A stretch of DNA of 64,000 nt from Manis javanica (GCF_040802235.1 NC_133172.1:62379613-62443612), one strand, 5' to 3'; positions 32,641 through 43,520 are shown, numbered from the stretch's first letter. Numbers and translations: made by a program. The notes: generated by a model not told the origin, from the letters alone.

Positions 32641-32870
32641 TCTAACTTCCACTATGTGCTGTCCATGTGCCAAGAACTGTACTAAACAACTGTGCCAATT
32701 AAATTCGTAGTCTCCCAACCCGCACTGTGGGTGTGATAATCATTATTCCCTTTGTTCAGAGGAGCAAATTGGCGCGCAGAGAGAGGGACGCTGACCCAGG
32801 GAGCGGCAGGGCGGCCTCTGGACCTAAGCATCTGGCTCCAGCACCCACGTTAGCAACGATCTCTTATCCC
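32641..32870 (-). mobile_element. MIR SINE, long copy
   Basis: TCTAACTTCCACTATGTGCTG, GTCCATGTGCCAAGAACTGTACTAA, GATAATCATTATTCCCTTTG, TTCAGAGGAGCAAATTGGC and GCATCTGGCTCCAGCACCCA represent MIR from its 3' end back towards the head in reverse. Confidence 0.8.
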
Positions 32871-32879
32871 AACTGAAAG

Positions 32880-33245
32880 CCTACTTAAAGCTGGTTGAAA
32901 ACATGCCATCAGGTGCCCTTGGCATGAAAGCTTTATTTATATACCTGAATAAAATTAGAAGATTTCACAGTTAATTTAGCACATTGGACCATTATGTTGG
33001 ATAATCCAAATCAGCTATTCTATTTGATCTCGTTTGAAATCAGCTGATGCTCTTATTACAATGTCAAAAAATAAAGAGGAAACCCTCCCCACATTGTCTA
33101 GTAGCCCAATCAGCTGACAGTTGTCTAATACCTGTAATTATTAACTGGAAAATTTGTCCTAATCTCTGTGAAAGAAAGTTTCCAACTAAGATCTTTATCA
33201 ACAAACACATTGTGGATTTGGAGATAAACAGCCCGGCTCACCCCA
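32880..33245. promoter_or_regulatory. Candidate conserved enhancer-like element
   Basis: AT-rich unique block with two copies of AATCAGCT (33010-33017 in CAAATCAGCTATT, 33039 in AAATCAGCTGATG) and a third as CAATCAGCTGACAG near 33108. Two of these contain an E-box CAGCTG. CTGTAATTATTAACTGG at about 33133 carries TAATTA homeodomain cores, and a CTTTATTTATATACC block lies near 32931. No repeat identity. The triple AATCAGCT arrangement is unusual. Confidence 0.4.
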
Positions 33246-33351
33246 AATGCCTCTTTTTGTTGTTTGTGTTTTAGGAACATGCATGATTTCATTTGAAGTT
33301 GGGCATTTTTTGGTGGCTGGCCCTTTGATGTTTTGTTTTCCCTTTCCACAG

Positions 33352-33409
33352 GTCAGCATTCCTTGCACGTGGGAGAAGCATGGCTGGAAGCCACCAGGCA
33401 TCCGGAGCT
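33352..33409 (+). other. Exon-like block flanked by strong splice-site consensus
   Basis: A pyrimidine-rich tract (TGTTTTGTTTTCCCTTTCCA) ends in CAG, and a 58-base block ends at GTGAGT. The frame starting at its first base is open (core VSIPCTWEKHGWKPP). No protein family was recognised. It follows a candidate regulatory element by about 100 bases. Transcription is unproven. Confidence 0.3.
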
Positions 33410-35299
33410 GTGAGTGGGCCCTCTGGGGCTGGTCCTACGAGATCAGCAGCTTTGGACCCGGAAACCAGCCTCGTGGTGGAGAGTCCAGATCAGCGACTCT
33501 GATGCCGACTCACCTGGGGTCAGGCCCTCCCAGGGTTCCTCAAACATAACATTTAGACAGGAGATGCTCCAGAGAGGGGTGTCATCTATTCCCCCCTTTC
33601 AGGATGGATAATCACAACTTCTAGAGTAGAGATGTAGAATAGGAAAGACTATTGCATTTTACAATATTATGTAATGTTTGCATTACATACTTGGAAACAG
33701 AGGGACAAAGTAATTTTGGTCTGTGGAGATGTTTAGATGGGATCATAATTATTATGGAGAACTTATGTTCCGCAGTCCTTTGGGGGAGCAGGTGTATAAA
33801 TCTGCATGTAGAATGGGATGTGCTTCCATGTTTCTCAGAAGGGGATATCTGTTTAAGAGGGTCAAGAAGCTCTGATCTGGAGAACGAGGCCAAGAATTAG
33901 TTGAGAAGAACAAAAACAGTTACTTCGCATTTATCCAATAATCTATGGATTTATTCCACGTATAGGAACATGGGACCTACTGGGTGGTCAGCATTGAACG
34001 TGGCCATGTCTAAACTTGGAAAATCACAGCTCTGACTTAGTAGGGGGTCAGGCCTGGTCCCAGCGAGGTGCCCTGGCCAAGGCACCCTGCCCCACACAGG
34101 CCTGGCCTCCCTTCTGTCTGAGGTTGCCGCTCCCAGTGCGGAGAGCTGTCAGCACCTGAGTTCTTGACAAATGTCACCGCACTAGGCCCCGCGCGGACGG
34201 GCTCCAGGGCCACCTCTGGGCAGTGCCCCCTTATCACCAGCTCCTTCCGCTATCGCACAGGCCCAGGCCATGCACCAGCTGCCCCCCTTCAGGGGCTGTC
34301 CTCCTTTGGCTCCTCTGGCAACAGAAGGATTTATTTACAGTCTTTTATGTATTTGGAGGGAAAGAATCATGTTTTCTGGGCTCCGCCGCTTGGGAAACAT
34401 ACTGGTGTCCAAGCCCTTCTCTGTTACTGTCCTCTGAGGCCCACAGCAGTGACGGTCACACAGTGAGCGGGGGCAGCACCCTCTCGCCACGACACACTTC
34501 AAGTCCCCGAAACTGGAGGCTGTGGAGCGGACACTGCATAACATGCCATGTGGCATTTGGGCTCAAGGTTGTTCAGTTTATTACTGTTTTGAAAGGTGAG
34601 GTCTTTTTTTATAATGGAAAATTCCCTCATTGCTAAAAACCCTGGATTTCCAAAAATGCCTAAGATCGGTTACATCCTGTCAGACAAGCTCAAATAGAGG
34701 GGCAAGCCAGCAAAGCGTGGTCTGCGCTCTCGCCAAACGTCAATGAAATAGAAGACAAAGACAGGCTGAGGAATCCTCCGGGTTCAAGGAGACTAATGAG
34801 ACGTGTGCGGCTGCTGGTGGGGCGCCAGGGTGCAGGCCGGGCTGAGGAGCTGCCATGGACCCAGCCCTGGGCGCATGCCGAGTTCTCGGCGCAAGCCATC
34901 AGCGGGGCCGCGGGGCCAGCACGCTGTGGGGAAGGCCCCTGTTCCAGGAGACGCGCTCGGGTAGAAAGCAGCACATCTCACAAGTTACTTTCAGAAAATC
35001 AAGCAAAAGTAAAGAGACAAGAAATTATCACGAGGATGATGATGAGAGAAGGAGGGAGAGAATGAATACAGCCAAATGCTGCCAACAGGTGACTCCAGGT
35101 GATGGAAATGCATGAGTTTACTGTGATATCTGGCAATTTTGGCACAAGTAGGCCCCAATGTTTTCCAAAATAAGAACTTCAATGGAAACAAATAGAACAG
35201 GGAAGCGTGAGGCTGGGTGAGCCTAACTGGGCTCTTCCACGCATCTGCTCTTTCTGGTGGGCCCCCAACAAGACGGCACACCGTTGGAAGGGGCTCAGC
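33410..35299. other. Unique non-coding sequence
   Basis: AT-rich 33600-33980, including the near-palindrome AATGTTTGCATTACAT close to 33674. Then GC-rich to 34300, then mixed. No gene and no confident repeat. Confidence 0.4.
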
Positions 35300-35650
35300 G
35301 GATCCACGCAGTCATCTGCTCAGGACCCTGAGTGCCTCCGGGTGCCAGGCCCACCCTGAGAAGGAGAGCTTAGCCAGCTCCCGCCCGCATGGGGTTTATG
35401 TTCTAGATGCGTTCAGATAATAGCAAACACTGGCCGATGCAACCCAATGGCTGTGTGAGCGCAGTGAAGACACCAAATCGTGAGCATAGCACCTCACGGC
35501 AAGCGCTGTGCCGGAGCGTCACCCAGCAAGAGACAGCCTGGCGGGGAGAAGATGCCCGTCGGTCAGAGAGCTGGGGAAGGGCATGCCCGGCGGTGGGACC
35601 AGCGACCGGCCCAGGAGAAAGTCCCGAGGCACATGTGACACTAGGAGGAA
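35300..35650 (-). mobile_element. L2 LINE fragment
   Basis: GGTGCCAGGCCCACCCTGAG, the CATGGGGTTTATGTTCTAGATGCG and TTCAGATAATAGCAAACAC blocks, and later GGGAAGGGCATGCCCGGCGG, follow the order of reverse-complement L2 from its 3' end into the coding end. Diverged. Confidence 0.6.
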
Positions 35651-35784
35651 GGGCCAGGGCCTGCTGAGCAGGGGGAAGCCTGGGGGCAACTCAGGTTTTA
35701 TTCTAGCGGCGAGCAGAGGCCCTGGAAATGTATGACATGAGTTTGACTCTGATCCTCTTCCTTCCACAGTGTTTTTGGAGCCCT

Positions 35785-35958
35785 GTGGCCGATAATAGTA
35801 AGAGCATATACATCCTTATACACCCTTGGTACCCCTTTCTGCGGTGTATCAAGCACAGCTCTGAAGCAATGGAGTCGCGCATCACCCAATGAGGAAGGGG
35901 AGACTATTACCCCATTTTACAGATGAGACACTGAGACATCAAAGCAAAAAGGGCCCTT
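35785..35958 (-). mobile_element. MIR SINE fragment
   Basis: AAGCACAGCTCTGAAGCAAT, then GAGACTATTACCCCATTTTACAGATGAGACACTGAGACA, is the MIR 3' half and core in reverse. The hallmark CCATTTTACAGATGAG is perfect. Confidence 0.8.
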
Positions 35959-35969
35959 GTGGAGAGCAG

Positions 35970-36416
35970 CTCTGCACTGGGGTGAACTGTGTCCCCCCAG
36001 AGGGGGTGCTCAAGGCTTGACCCCTAGGACCTGTCTACATGATCTTATTTGGAAACAGGGTCTTTGCAGATAGAGTTGATTTAAGATGAGGTCAGGCTGG
36101 ATTAGGGTGGCTCTCATCCAGTGACTGGCATCCTAATAAAGAAGAAATTTGGATGCCAGCGTACACAGAGGGAAGACACATGTGTGACCACAGAGGCAGA
36201 GATGGGAGTGATGCAGTGGCAAGCCAAGGATGGCAGGCAACTCCAGACGGGGGGTGGGGGGGCGACAGAGTGGGGCCCACCCCTAGGGATCTGGCAAGGA
36301 GTGCGGCCCTGCCCTCCATTTGACATTTGACTGCACACTTCAGGTCTCCAGACCTACAAGTTTCTGTTGTTAGAAGACCTGTTTGTGGCCCTTTGTTTAT
36401 GGCCATCCTAGGAGTC
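35970..36416 (+). mobile_element. MLT1-like LTR (ERVL-MaLR), solitary, nearly full length
   Basis: GGTGAACTGTGTCCCCCCAG, GATCTTATTTGGAAACAGGG, TCTTTGCAGATAGAGTTGAT, AAGATGAGGTCAGGCTGG, CTGGCATCCTAATAAAGAAG, TACACAGAGGGAAGACACA, AAGCCAAGGATGGCAGGC, GACCTACAAGTTTCTGTTGT and a 3' end GTTTATGGCCATCCTAGG are in MLT1 order. It is the best preserved of the three MLT1 copies here. No adjoining internal retroviral genes. Confidence 0.85.
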
Positions 36417-37165
36417 CCCCCCAACCCCCAGCTTACAGGCTAGATGTCAGGCTGACTCTGTGTGGACAGAAGCCAGCACCCACAGCCTGCAGGAAGCAGT
36501 GGTATTGAGGGGCCTCATTTTGGAAACAACTGTACATTATTTGCTGGGCCTTCCCACAACTCGCCACCCACCAGCCTCAAGAGCTGTGTTGGACGGAAGT
36601 CCTATGGACCCCACTGCCCCCGGGAAGGGGGACTGGAAGCCCAACAGCCACCAGTCCCTCCCCCCAGCCATCTCCACACACCTTGGAGGCACAACCAGAC
36701 ACATGATAAGCAGGGCCCACTTCCCAGTCCCCCCACCCACCACAGGCCGCAGGCCCTGCTCTGACGGACAGCTGGCGCAAAGGGGCGGGCACCGCGCAGG
36801 GCCTGCGCCTGCAGCAGAGTGCACCGGGGCCCCCCTGGGCCAGGCGGGCCGCGGCCCTGCTCAGATACCTGATCAAATCAGCGTGTGCAGCTGTCCAAAT
36901 CCCGGTCCTGAAACCCGATGACCAGGGCTTCGTGAGGTCAGGACGATGCACACAGGAGAATCCCCTTTCTAAGGAAAACATTTTCAGGAGAAACAAAGGA
37001 GACTTTCTTTCATAACCCGCCCGGCCTGGGCACCTTCTCTGGGAGGGAAGAGAGAGAAGGGCCAGGAAACGGAGAGGTCCTGACGGCGGGGTGGGCCGCG
37101 GGGGAGGCCGCCAACCCTCACCTCCCAGGCACAGCCCTGCTCCCCGGCCAGAGGCCCGCCACGCC
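36417..37165. other. Unique GC-rich non-coding sequence
   Basis: Nothing recognised. Frames up to 153 codons are chance frames. Confidence 0.4.
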
Positions 37166-37169
37166 TGCC

Positions 37170-37450
37170 CGAGGGTCTCAGGATGTCTGACTCCCAGCCA
37201 GCAAGGGCGGTCTCCGTAAACAAGTCTGCGGGCTTACGCCGCTCCTCAGCCCGCATGTGCCTCGCGGAGAAACAGCCAGTCCCGCGGGGTTCTGAACTTC
37301 GCAAGTTTTCATTTGGGAGTAAACAAGCCCCTTTGATTTCTCTCACGAGGTGCGCTGGGAATAGATATTTTGGTCCGACATCCAAGCTGGGAGATGCCCT
37401 GCTTTTTGTACAACAGTAGTGGCTGTTTAGAGAATGGAGCGGTAGTTCAA
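37170..37450. promoter_or_regulatory. Candidate conserved non-coding element
   Basis: Unique sequence with several CpGs on the left and an AT-rich right half. CCCCTTTGATTTC near 37330 is a TCF/LEF-type site, and the FOX-like GTAAACAAG occurs twice (37216-37224 and 37319-37327). The repeated motif pair in sequence without repeats is the main support. Confidence 0.35.
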
Positions 37451-38075
37451 CTTTCAAGTCTTAGCCAGAAATTACATGTAAACAAACTGTCGTGGCAGCA
37501 CCAATGAGTCCCAGATGCGGCCAGGTAGAGGGCAGGGGTTCCTCCAGGCATCCTAGACCGGAGGGCAGTGGGTAGAGTGGGCCAAGCCACATCGCAACGA
37601 GTAGGTGCTCTGTGAATATGTGCCTGGGCAGGGCGATTCCACACTCCACGGATTTGAACTCAGGCCAGAGCGTGTCCCTCCATGTGCCCGGCATTCCCTA
37701 GGAAGACATTGCAGCTGGGGCTGCATTTCGGTGGGCAACCCTGGGGGCAGAGGGGCAGAGGTGGGTCACGGGAACACTTGCTGCAGAGGAATGAAGGAAG
37801 CCACATTGCCCGCAGCGTAAGCAGCAGACTAAATACTCCACAGGCTGTTTCTCAGCACTGATGTGAAGGACGCTCCCACCCTGACTGCCAAGGCAGGCAG
37901 CAACATGGGGCATCATGCGGGGCATAACAGCAGAACAAGACAGCTGATGCCAAGAAGCACACGGCTGTCCCCCGCAGCCTAGCAGCAGTGGACACCATGG
38001 TCCAAACAACAGTTGTGGTCACATAGCCCATGAGTCGAGTGCAGAGCAATTCACACCATCATCTCAATGGACTCC
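37451..38075. other. Unique non-coding sequence
   Basis: GTAGGTGCTCTGTGAATATG at about 37601 recalls the L2 terminal motif but nothing around it supports the family. No gene. Confidence 0.4.
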
Positions 38076-38077
38076 CC

Positions 38078-38228
38078 TGCATCTCACCAGATAGGCCCTG
38101 TTGTCGTTCCCCTTCTTATGTGCTAGCCGAGACTGAGGGAAATTAAGTGCCCTGCAAACCCTGCAGATGTGAAGTGGAGGGACAGGCCAGGGACTCATGT
38201 TGGGCTGACTCCAGGGGTGCCTGTCCTC
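38078..38228 (-). mobile_element. MIR SINE fragment
   Basis: CCGAGACTGAGGGAAATTAAGTGCCC, then AGTGGAGGGACAGGCCAGGG and GGGCTGACTCCAGGGGTGC, retains MIR core and head order in reverse with a small deletion. Confidence 0.6.
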
Positions 38229-38324
38229 TGTGTGCGTGGGGTTCTCTCTCAGTGGGCCTTCCCACCTCCGCTTTCATCTGCTCAGTAACTTCGCAAAGTA
38301 TTGGTAAGTTATTTGTTAATCCCG

Positions 38325-38560
38325 CCACAGTGTTTCTTGAGCAGCTACTCTGTGTCAGGTGCTGTTGGCGTTTAGACACAGAGAACGTATCTGCGCACTG
38401 GGCATAAATCAGCAATCAGAAATGACAAGTCCCCTGCTCTCCTGGAGCTGGCACTCTGGTGGCAGAGATGATAATAAACAGAGAGGAAGTAAGTCGTACA
38501 GCACGCTGGAAAAGACAGCAGCAGGGGGCAGGGGGAGAGCGGGCTGTGGGTGTGCGTGTG
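38325..38560 (-). mobile_element. L2 LINE 3' end fragment
   Basis: GTTTCTTGAGCAGCTACTCTGTGTCAGGTGCTGTTGG, CAAGTCCCCTGCTCTCCTGGAGCTGGCAC and GATGATAATAAACAGAGAGGAAG match L2 in reverse. A GCAGCAGGGGGCAGGGG block at the right end (about 38518) looks like part of a CTCF core, but that is weak. Confidence 0.7.
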
Positions 38561-38744
38561 GACGCCCCTGGGCCAGTGTGGGGCCCAGCAGTCACCGCAC
38601 CGTGAGGAGCGCAGTGTTGACGGTGAGAACAAGGCGATGTGAGGACACAGCATCTGCGTCTGCTCCAGACAACCCCAGGATTCACACAGAGGCACACACA
38701 CGCGTGTCACATCCCCGCCAGGCAGCCGTCATGGCTCCCACGGC

Positions 38745-38960
38745 CACTGCTACTTCCTGAGGGCTCACCCCTGCTGAAGGCTCCACGCGTCCCAGCTCCT
38801 CGGACCCTCAGGACACCTCCAAGAGGAAGAAACTGGGGTTCGAGAGGGCACGGGGCCTGTCTCAGTTCCCACAGAGTAAATGGCAGGTGCAGGACTCCCA
38901 CTCAGATCTGCGCCTGAAGCCCGCCTGTCCAGTATCCTGTTCTGCATTCCTGCAATCCTG
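38745..38960 (-). mobile_element. MIR SINE fragment
   Basis: CCAAGAGGAAGAAACTGGGGTTCGAGAGGG, CTCAGTTCCCACAGAGTAAATGGCAGG and AGGACTCCCACTCAGATCTG correspond to the MIR core and tRNA-derived head in reverse. Confidence 0.7.
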
Positions 38961-40260
38961 CAGCCCTGGAAGGAGGGACACTTCCTGCCGCCTATCTAAC
39001 ACAGCAGTTTTTTGCGTAACTGAGATGATCCAGAAACGTTTGCTGGGTGGATGCATTTTACACTCTTGTGCTCTTTGGGGCTTTGTGCTCTGTATCCATC
39101 CACAGCCTCTCTGTCCATCTCTCCTCTCCTGCTACATACATAGGAAGGAGAAGCATGTGGCTCACATGCAGACAGGTTGCAGGTGTGTACCCAGCTCAGC
39201 TTCCAGCCGAGGGACAAGTGGCCTTTCCTCCAGTCGCCGCGCCCGCCCTGCCTGACGCAATGGCATTTGCCAGATGCCTGTTCTGGAGCAACAAGGTACC
39301 TCGGCTTCTTTCTCCTTGCTCCCCAAGCCACACAACCCTCAGAAGGTAAGAGCACTGGACTCTTTGCATGCCCAACCTCTCGGCCTTGCAAAAGTTTAGG
39401 CTTCTCGCCAACCCCAGGCCAGGTGGCCCTTTGCAATCCTCCAGGTCCACAGGAAGCCGTCCAAAGTCAAATCCAATTAGTGGCAGCTTGCAAGTCCCTC
39501 CAGAACCCAAAGGCGTGGAAAGGTCCCGGGGCTCTGCCAGCTGGGTCTGGAGCGAGTCGGGGTGAGCTTGCCCAAGATGCTCCGCAAGCTAAGAAGTGCC
39601 CCTGGGCCAGGCGGGCCACAGTTCCAGGTGGAGCCGGAGTCTGAGTCCAGGGTGTCAGAGGGTTATCCGAAGCCTTTCCAAACCTCTCACATCAGAGAAA
39701 TTGCATGTGAAGGCTGCTGTCCACCGGCTCTCCAGTGAGACTCCTGGCACCTCCGCCCTTGGTCCGGCCACAGTGCCCGGAGCCAGCCCACCCACCCCAC
39801 ACTGCGTGCATTTTCAGCTGCACACAGAGCCCCATTGACTCCAAAGGGAAGAACAGAGGTGCTGCTGTTGGGGGCTGCTCTCTGTGTGAGTCCAGCATTG
39901 GCAGCCTGACCCCAACAGCTGGCCACGTACCCAGTGGGGTGGAGGCAGTGCAGGAGAAGGTGGAGGAGACCCCTGGAGAACCGGGTCAGGCCCAGCCACA
40001 CTCATGGGGTGGGGGTGCACCCCCCTCCCAGGCACCTGGAAGCCCTGCGCAAGGCCCTCTGGTCCGGCATCACTTTCAGTGCTGGGACCTGGAACGGTGA
40101 GGGCCTCCTGGTCCGTGAGCTCTGCTGGCCGCTGTGGACCCCCCACACCTGGGAGGCCCGGCCACCAGCACATCAGGGGAAGCGGCCGGTGCCAAGGAGC
40201 AGCAAGCGGAGCCTGAGGGGGCTTTGTTTGCCTTGGGACCCCGCACTTACGTGGCCACAC
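38961..40260. other. Unique non-coding sequence
   Basis: Several donor-like GTAAG/GTACC sites (for example at 39344) lack convincing acceptors. No gene or repeat was recognised. Confidence 0.4.
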
Positions 40261-40261
40261 C

Positions 40262-40455
40262 TGCATTTTGTGAGTGCTGGTGCGAGGCTCTAAGTCCTTT
40301 ACATTCACGATAGTACTTAGTTCAACAAGAACTCTTCCAAGATGAATATTGTTGTACCAGTTTGACAGATAAAGAAACTGGATAAAGAGAGGTGAAGACG
40401 CTTACCTGAGGTCACCCAGCTCGGAGGTGGGGAGCTGGGGCTGCAATGCCAGCGA
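40262..40455 (-). mobile_element. MIR SINE, long copy
   Basis: GGCTCTAAGTCCTTTACATTC, TACCAGTTTGACAGATAAAGAAACTGGATAAAGAGAGGTGAAG, CCTGAGGTCACCCAGCTCGG and AGCTGGGGCTGCAATGCC follow MIR in reverse for most of its length. Confidence 0.85.
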
Positions 40456-40980
40456 GAGTATGCCAGCCCCCACCCCTTCCTGCCCTCCCGCTCCCCCATG
40501 CCACGTTGAACCCTCAACTCTTCCCAGGCTGTGGGGACACTGGCCATGTCACCAGGATGTGTGACAGGCACCTGCAGATGCTCAGACTGTCAGAAAGAAA
40601 AGCATCCTCGGAGATCACCTGCACACCCCCACCCACCTTCTCTGTAAACTGAGGCCCAGGAAAGCTGGGCAGCTTGTCCTGCGTCCAGGCACCACCAGAT
40701 CCAGAAACTTTCAAATTAGCTTTTCTCCCCTCATTTTCCCACCCTGGGAAGGAGGCAGGGGGGCAGGAAACCCAAGGGGCACCGCAGAGAGGTTGGGGCT
40801 GTGGAGCGGATGGCATCTGGGGGCTCAGGCATGAGTACAGCATCACGCGGCCCACTCTCCCTCCGCACAGCTGGGCCAGAGGCCGCAGAGCCCAAGCACA
40901 TGCAGGGCCCTTGACCTCCAAGCAGGAGCCCTTCCTACACTTCCCGGACCCTCTAAATCCATCTCTTTTCTCCTTTTAAA
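40456..40980. other. Unique GC-rich non-coding sequence
   Basis: No feature recognised. Confidence 0.4.
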
Positions 40981-42395
40981 GATGTTTAAAAATCAAATGA
41001 GACTCTGTCACTGGCTCACAGATTCAAATGTGCACAGAAGCCAGACATGGGATGTAAATAAACAAAGTGGGCCAGGTGTGGGGTGATAGAGAGTGGTGGA
41101 GACTGGGGCGCAATGAACAGCCTCACCCAAAGGGAACAGCCACTATCCATGTCCAGCCAACTGGTGGCATGTGGAATATCCAGCTGTAGGGGGATCTTCC
41201 AACTTGTCAGGAAGAGCTGGAGATCAAGGTTTTAAAGAAAATATCCTACTATTAAGTGTTATGAAACAGGTTTTTAAATTTAAACACATCTACAGGCTGA
41301 TTCAGTCCCCAATCCCATCAACATCTTCTGCTGTAGGGCATTAAAATCTCTCAGGTAGGGATGTAGCCATGCCCCAGGGCTACCAGTCAAACCCGTGAGG
41401 CCCACTCTGCCATGACCAAGAACAGCAGAAGCCTTCTGGCAGAAATGACAACTGACATCAACTGCTTGAAATTAGACATGTCTATATAACCCATCACCTG
41501 TCTTTATGTCGGTAGTCAGCACCGCTATTAGCAGCTGACTTCAGAGTAGGATGAGGGCAGCAGGCGCAGGCCTGCGTAGCGTCACCAATCGCATCCTGTC
41601 ATTAATGAGAGCTGGTTTACACGAGCATCAAGTGCTGATAAGGGGGTCTGAGGATCGTCACTGTAACTGCTCCAAGAGCAGACGATTTACTGGATAGCTG
41701 AGTCCAGCCCATTAGTCATGGACTATTAGAAGACTTTTCAGATGTTGTTTTTAAGCCACCTTTCGAACTCTGGTAGACATGAACTTCATGCAGGTAAATA
41801 CCAGGCAGAAAGGGACCTGAGGGTCTCCTAGTAGCCAGTGCAATAATTTCCATCCAGATATTTGCATGGGTTTGCTGAGGCATGGTGCATGGGGGTCAGG
41901 GGGCTACGGGGGCCGGGGGCATGTTCAATCAGACTCTGATCAGCTGTGCAAACTTCTGGGGAGTCCTGGGCATCTTCAGAGACTTCCTCTGTAAGAGGAG
42001 AGCCTCAGACGGGGTACCTCGAACATGCATTCCAGCTGGGTGACCATCATCCCAGTTTGCTGAAAACTTTCCTGGTCTTATCACTGAAAGCCCCATGTCT
42101 CAGGAAGCCTCTCGATCCCGGGCACGCTGGAGTGGCTAGCTCCATACTTCCAGCTCTGAATTTTATACTGCCAAGCAAACCAAGATATGTGAAGGCGACC
42201 TCTCATTGTGAGATTGTCAGTAAACCCATCGGTGGTGTGGACAAGTCAGGTAACTGCCAGACTGTCTGAGACCCTCACAAGGGACTGTCCTCACTACCAG
42301 AAATGCAAAACCCTTTGCTTAAATGCCTTGAGTTTCCAGGTCATCCAGCAGGCGTTGGAAAGACTGGCTTGAGCTGCAATTGTCTGTGGATTCTT
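40981..42395. other. Unclassified interval of lower GC
   Basis: About 1.4 kb with no recognised repeat. GATGTAAATAAACAAAGTGG at about 41051, TTAGACATGTCTATATAACC near 41473 (a short palindrome AGACATGTCT), and a stretch of intermediate composition without long frames. It lies directly next to the 173-codon minus-strand frame at 42396-42917. Together they could be a decayed retrocopy with its 3' untranslated region on the minus strand, or a lost repeat family, or plain unique sequence. Confidence 0.3.
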
Positions 42396-42917
42396 TCATG
42401 GGAGAGCAAAATACCCCTGCTGAGCTGCCAGGCTGAGGTTCTTTCCTGCATGTCTACTGACGGGCTTTGTACCTGAAGACACTAGGCACACAGGCCTCAG
42501 GGGCTGAACGGAAACGCAGGTCCGGGTCCTGCGCATCAAGAGACCCGCCTTTCTAACAAGAGCCGGTGTGATGTTGGTGCTGAGGTTAAGGGCCATGCTT
42601 TGAGTAGCCAGGGTGGCTGAGGGCATACTGGATTTGACTCCTTTCTTAGCCACAGTGATAGGCACAGTTTTAGGAGCCAACCAGGTCTGCAAACAGTCTG
42701 AGGCGCCGTGCACCGGGGCTTGCCGGCCAGCCACCCTCAGTCCCGCCCTGCCCTTTCTCCCTGCTTCTGTGCAGCCCTGACCACTGCCCGTTGGCCCGGC
42801 CCTCCTTTCTGAGGATAATCGTGACCAGTTAATCATTCGATGGGGTTGCCCAGGGTGGAATCGATAATGCTCAGGAGAGACCCCAATCCGGCCCTCAGCC
42901 CTCTCTGCTGAGCCCAC
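42396..42917 (-). pseudogene. Open frame of 173 codons, possible retrocopy remnant; unidentified
   Basis: The longest frame in an interval without recognised repeats that is less GC-biased than most other long frames here. Its middle and right part (core LNLSTNITPALVRKAGLLMR) looks less like compositional noise than the Pro/Gly/Ser frames elsewhere: it has mixed hydrophobic and basic residues. No family was recognised and there is no clear ribosome context, poly(A) tail or target duplication. It may equally be a chance frame. In other frames the sequence continues without a clear coding extension. Confidence 0.2.
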
Positions 42918-43415
42918 CGCAGCGGCCAGTGGCCTCCACCGCCTTCCTGAGCAGGCTGGAGACCACGCTGCCCGGCCTCTCCCGCCTTCTCCACGCTCCG
43001 GCCTCCACGTGAGGATGTTTATGCCCGCCCTTCCTTCGCTCTAACTATAAAAGGCACTGAAATGATCAGGATACACATTCCAGAGGGGTTTATAAATAAG
43101 AGAAACCCAAATAGCCTCAGTGTCAAAAAGAAGGGACTGATTCCGGTGAGACGTATGTATTGGATGGGATATTTGCTGCCCTTTAGAAAACACATTTTTG
43201 CAAGTGACCAGGAAGAAGTCCCCACATAACAGTGATTATAAGTTCAAGGTTACAAAGCTTTGTAACTACAGAGAGAGCATAATGCTGATTTTTGTAAGAA
43301 AAAATATTCCATAGAGGGAAGCTCAAGGGAAATCGTATCAGAATCTTCACAGGCCGGTGCCAGCTGTGGGGTCCTGGGGTTTGTCTTCTGACATGTCCGT
43401 AGGTGACTTGGTCCA
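42918..43415. other. Unique sequence, AT-rich in the middle
   Basis: AT-rich 43020-43330 with GGTTTATAAATAAGAGAAAC near 43087. No repeat family was recognised. Confidence 0.35.
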
Positions 43416-43417
43416 AG

Positions 43418-43520
43418 GCAGGCTCAAATCCCAGCTCCAGAACCAGCTAGCTTGTGGCCCTGGGCAAGGTTCTGAGTCTGTTGGTGCCCCAGTCTCCTCT
43501 GTGAAAGAGGAGGTGACACT
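43418..43520 (+). mobile_element. MIR SINE fragment
   Basis: CAGGCTCAAATCCCAGCTCC, AGCTAGCTTGTGGCCCTGGGCAAGGTTCTGAGTCTG and CCAGTCTCCTCTGTGAAAG include the B-box-like tRNA part and the core on the plus strand. Confidence 0.8.

Noticed and set aside
38510-38540. CTCF site (AGCAGGGGGCAGGGG)
   Set aside because: Only part of the core is present and it lies at the end of an L2; the similar GCCAGGGGGCC at about 52813 is equally incomplete.
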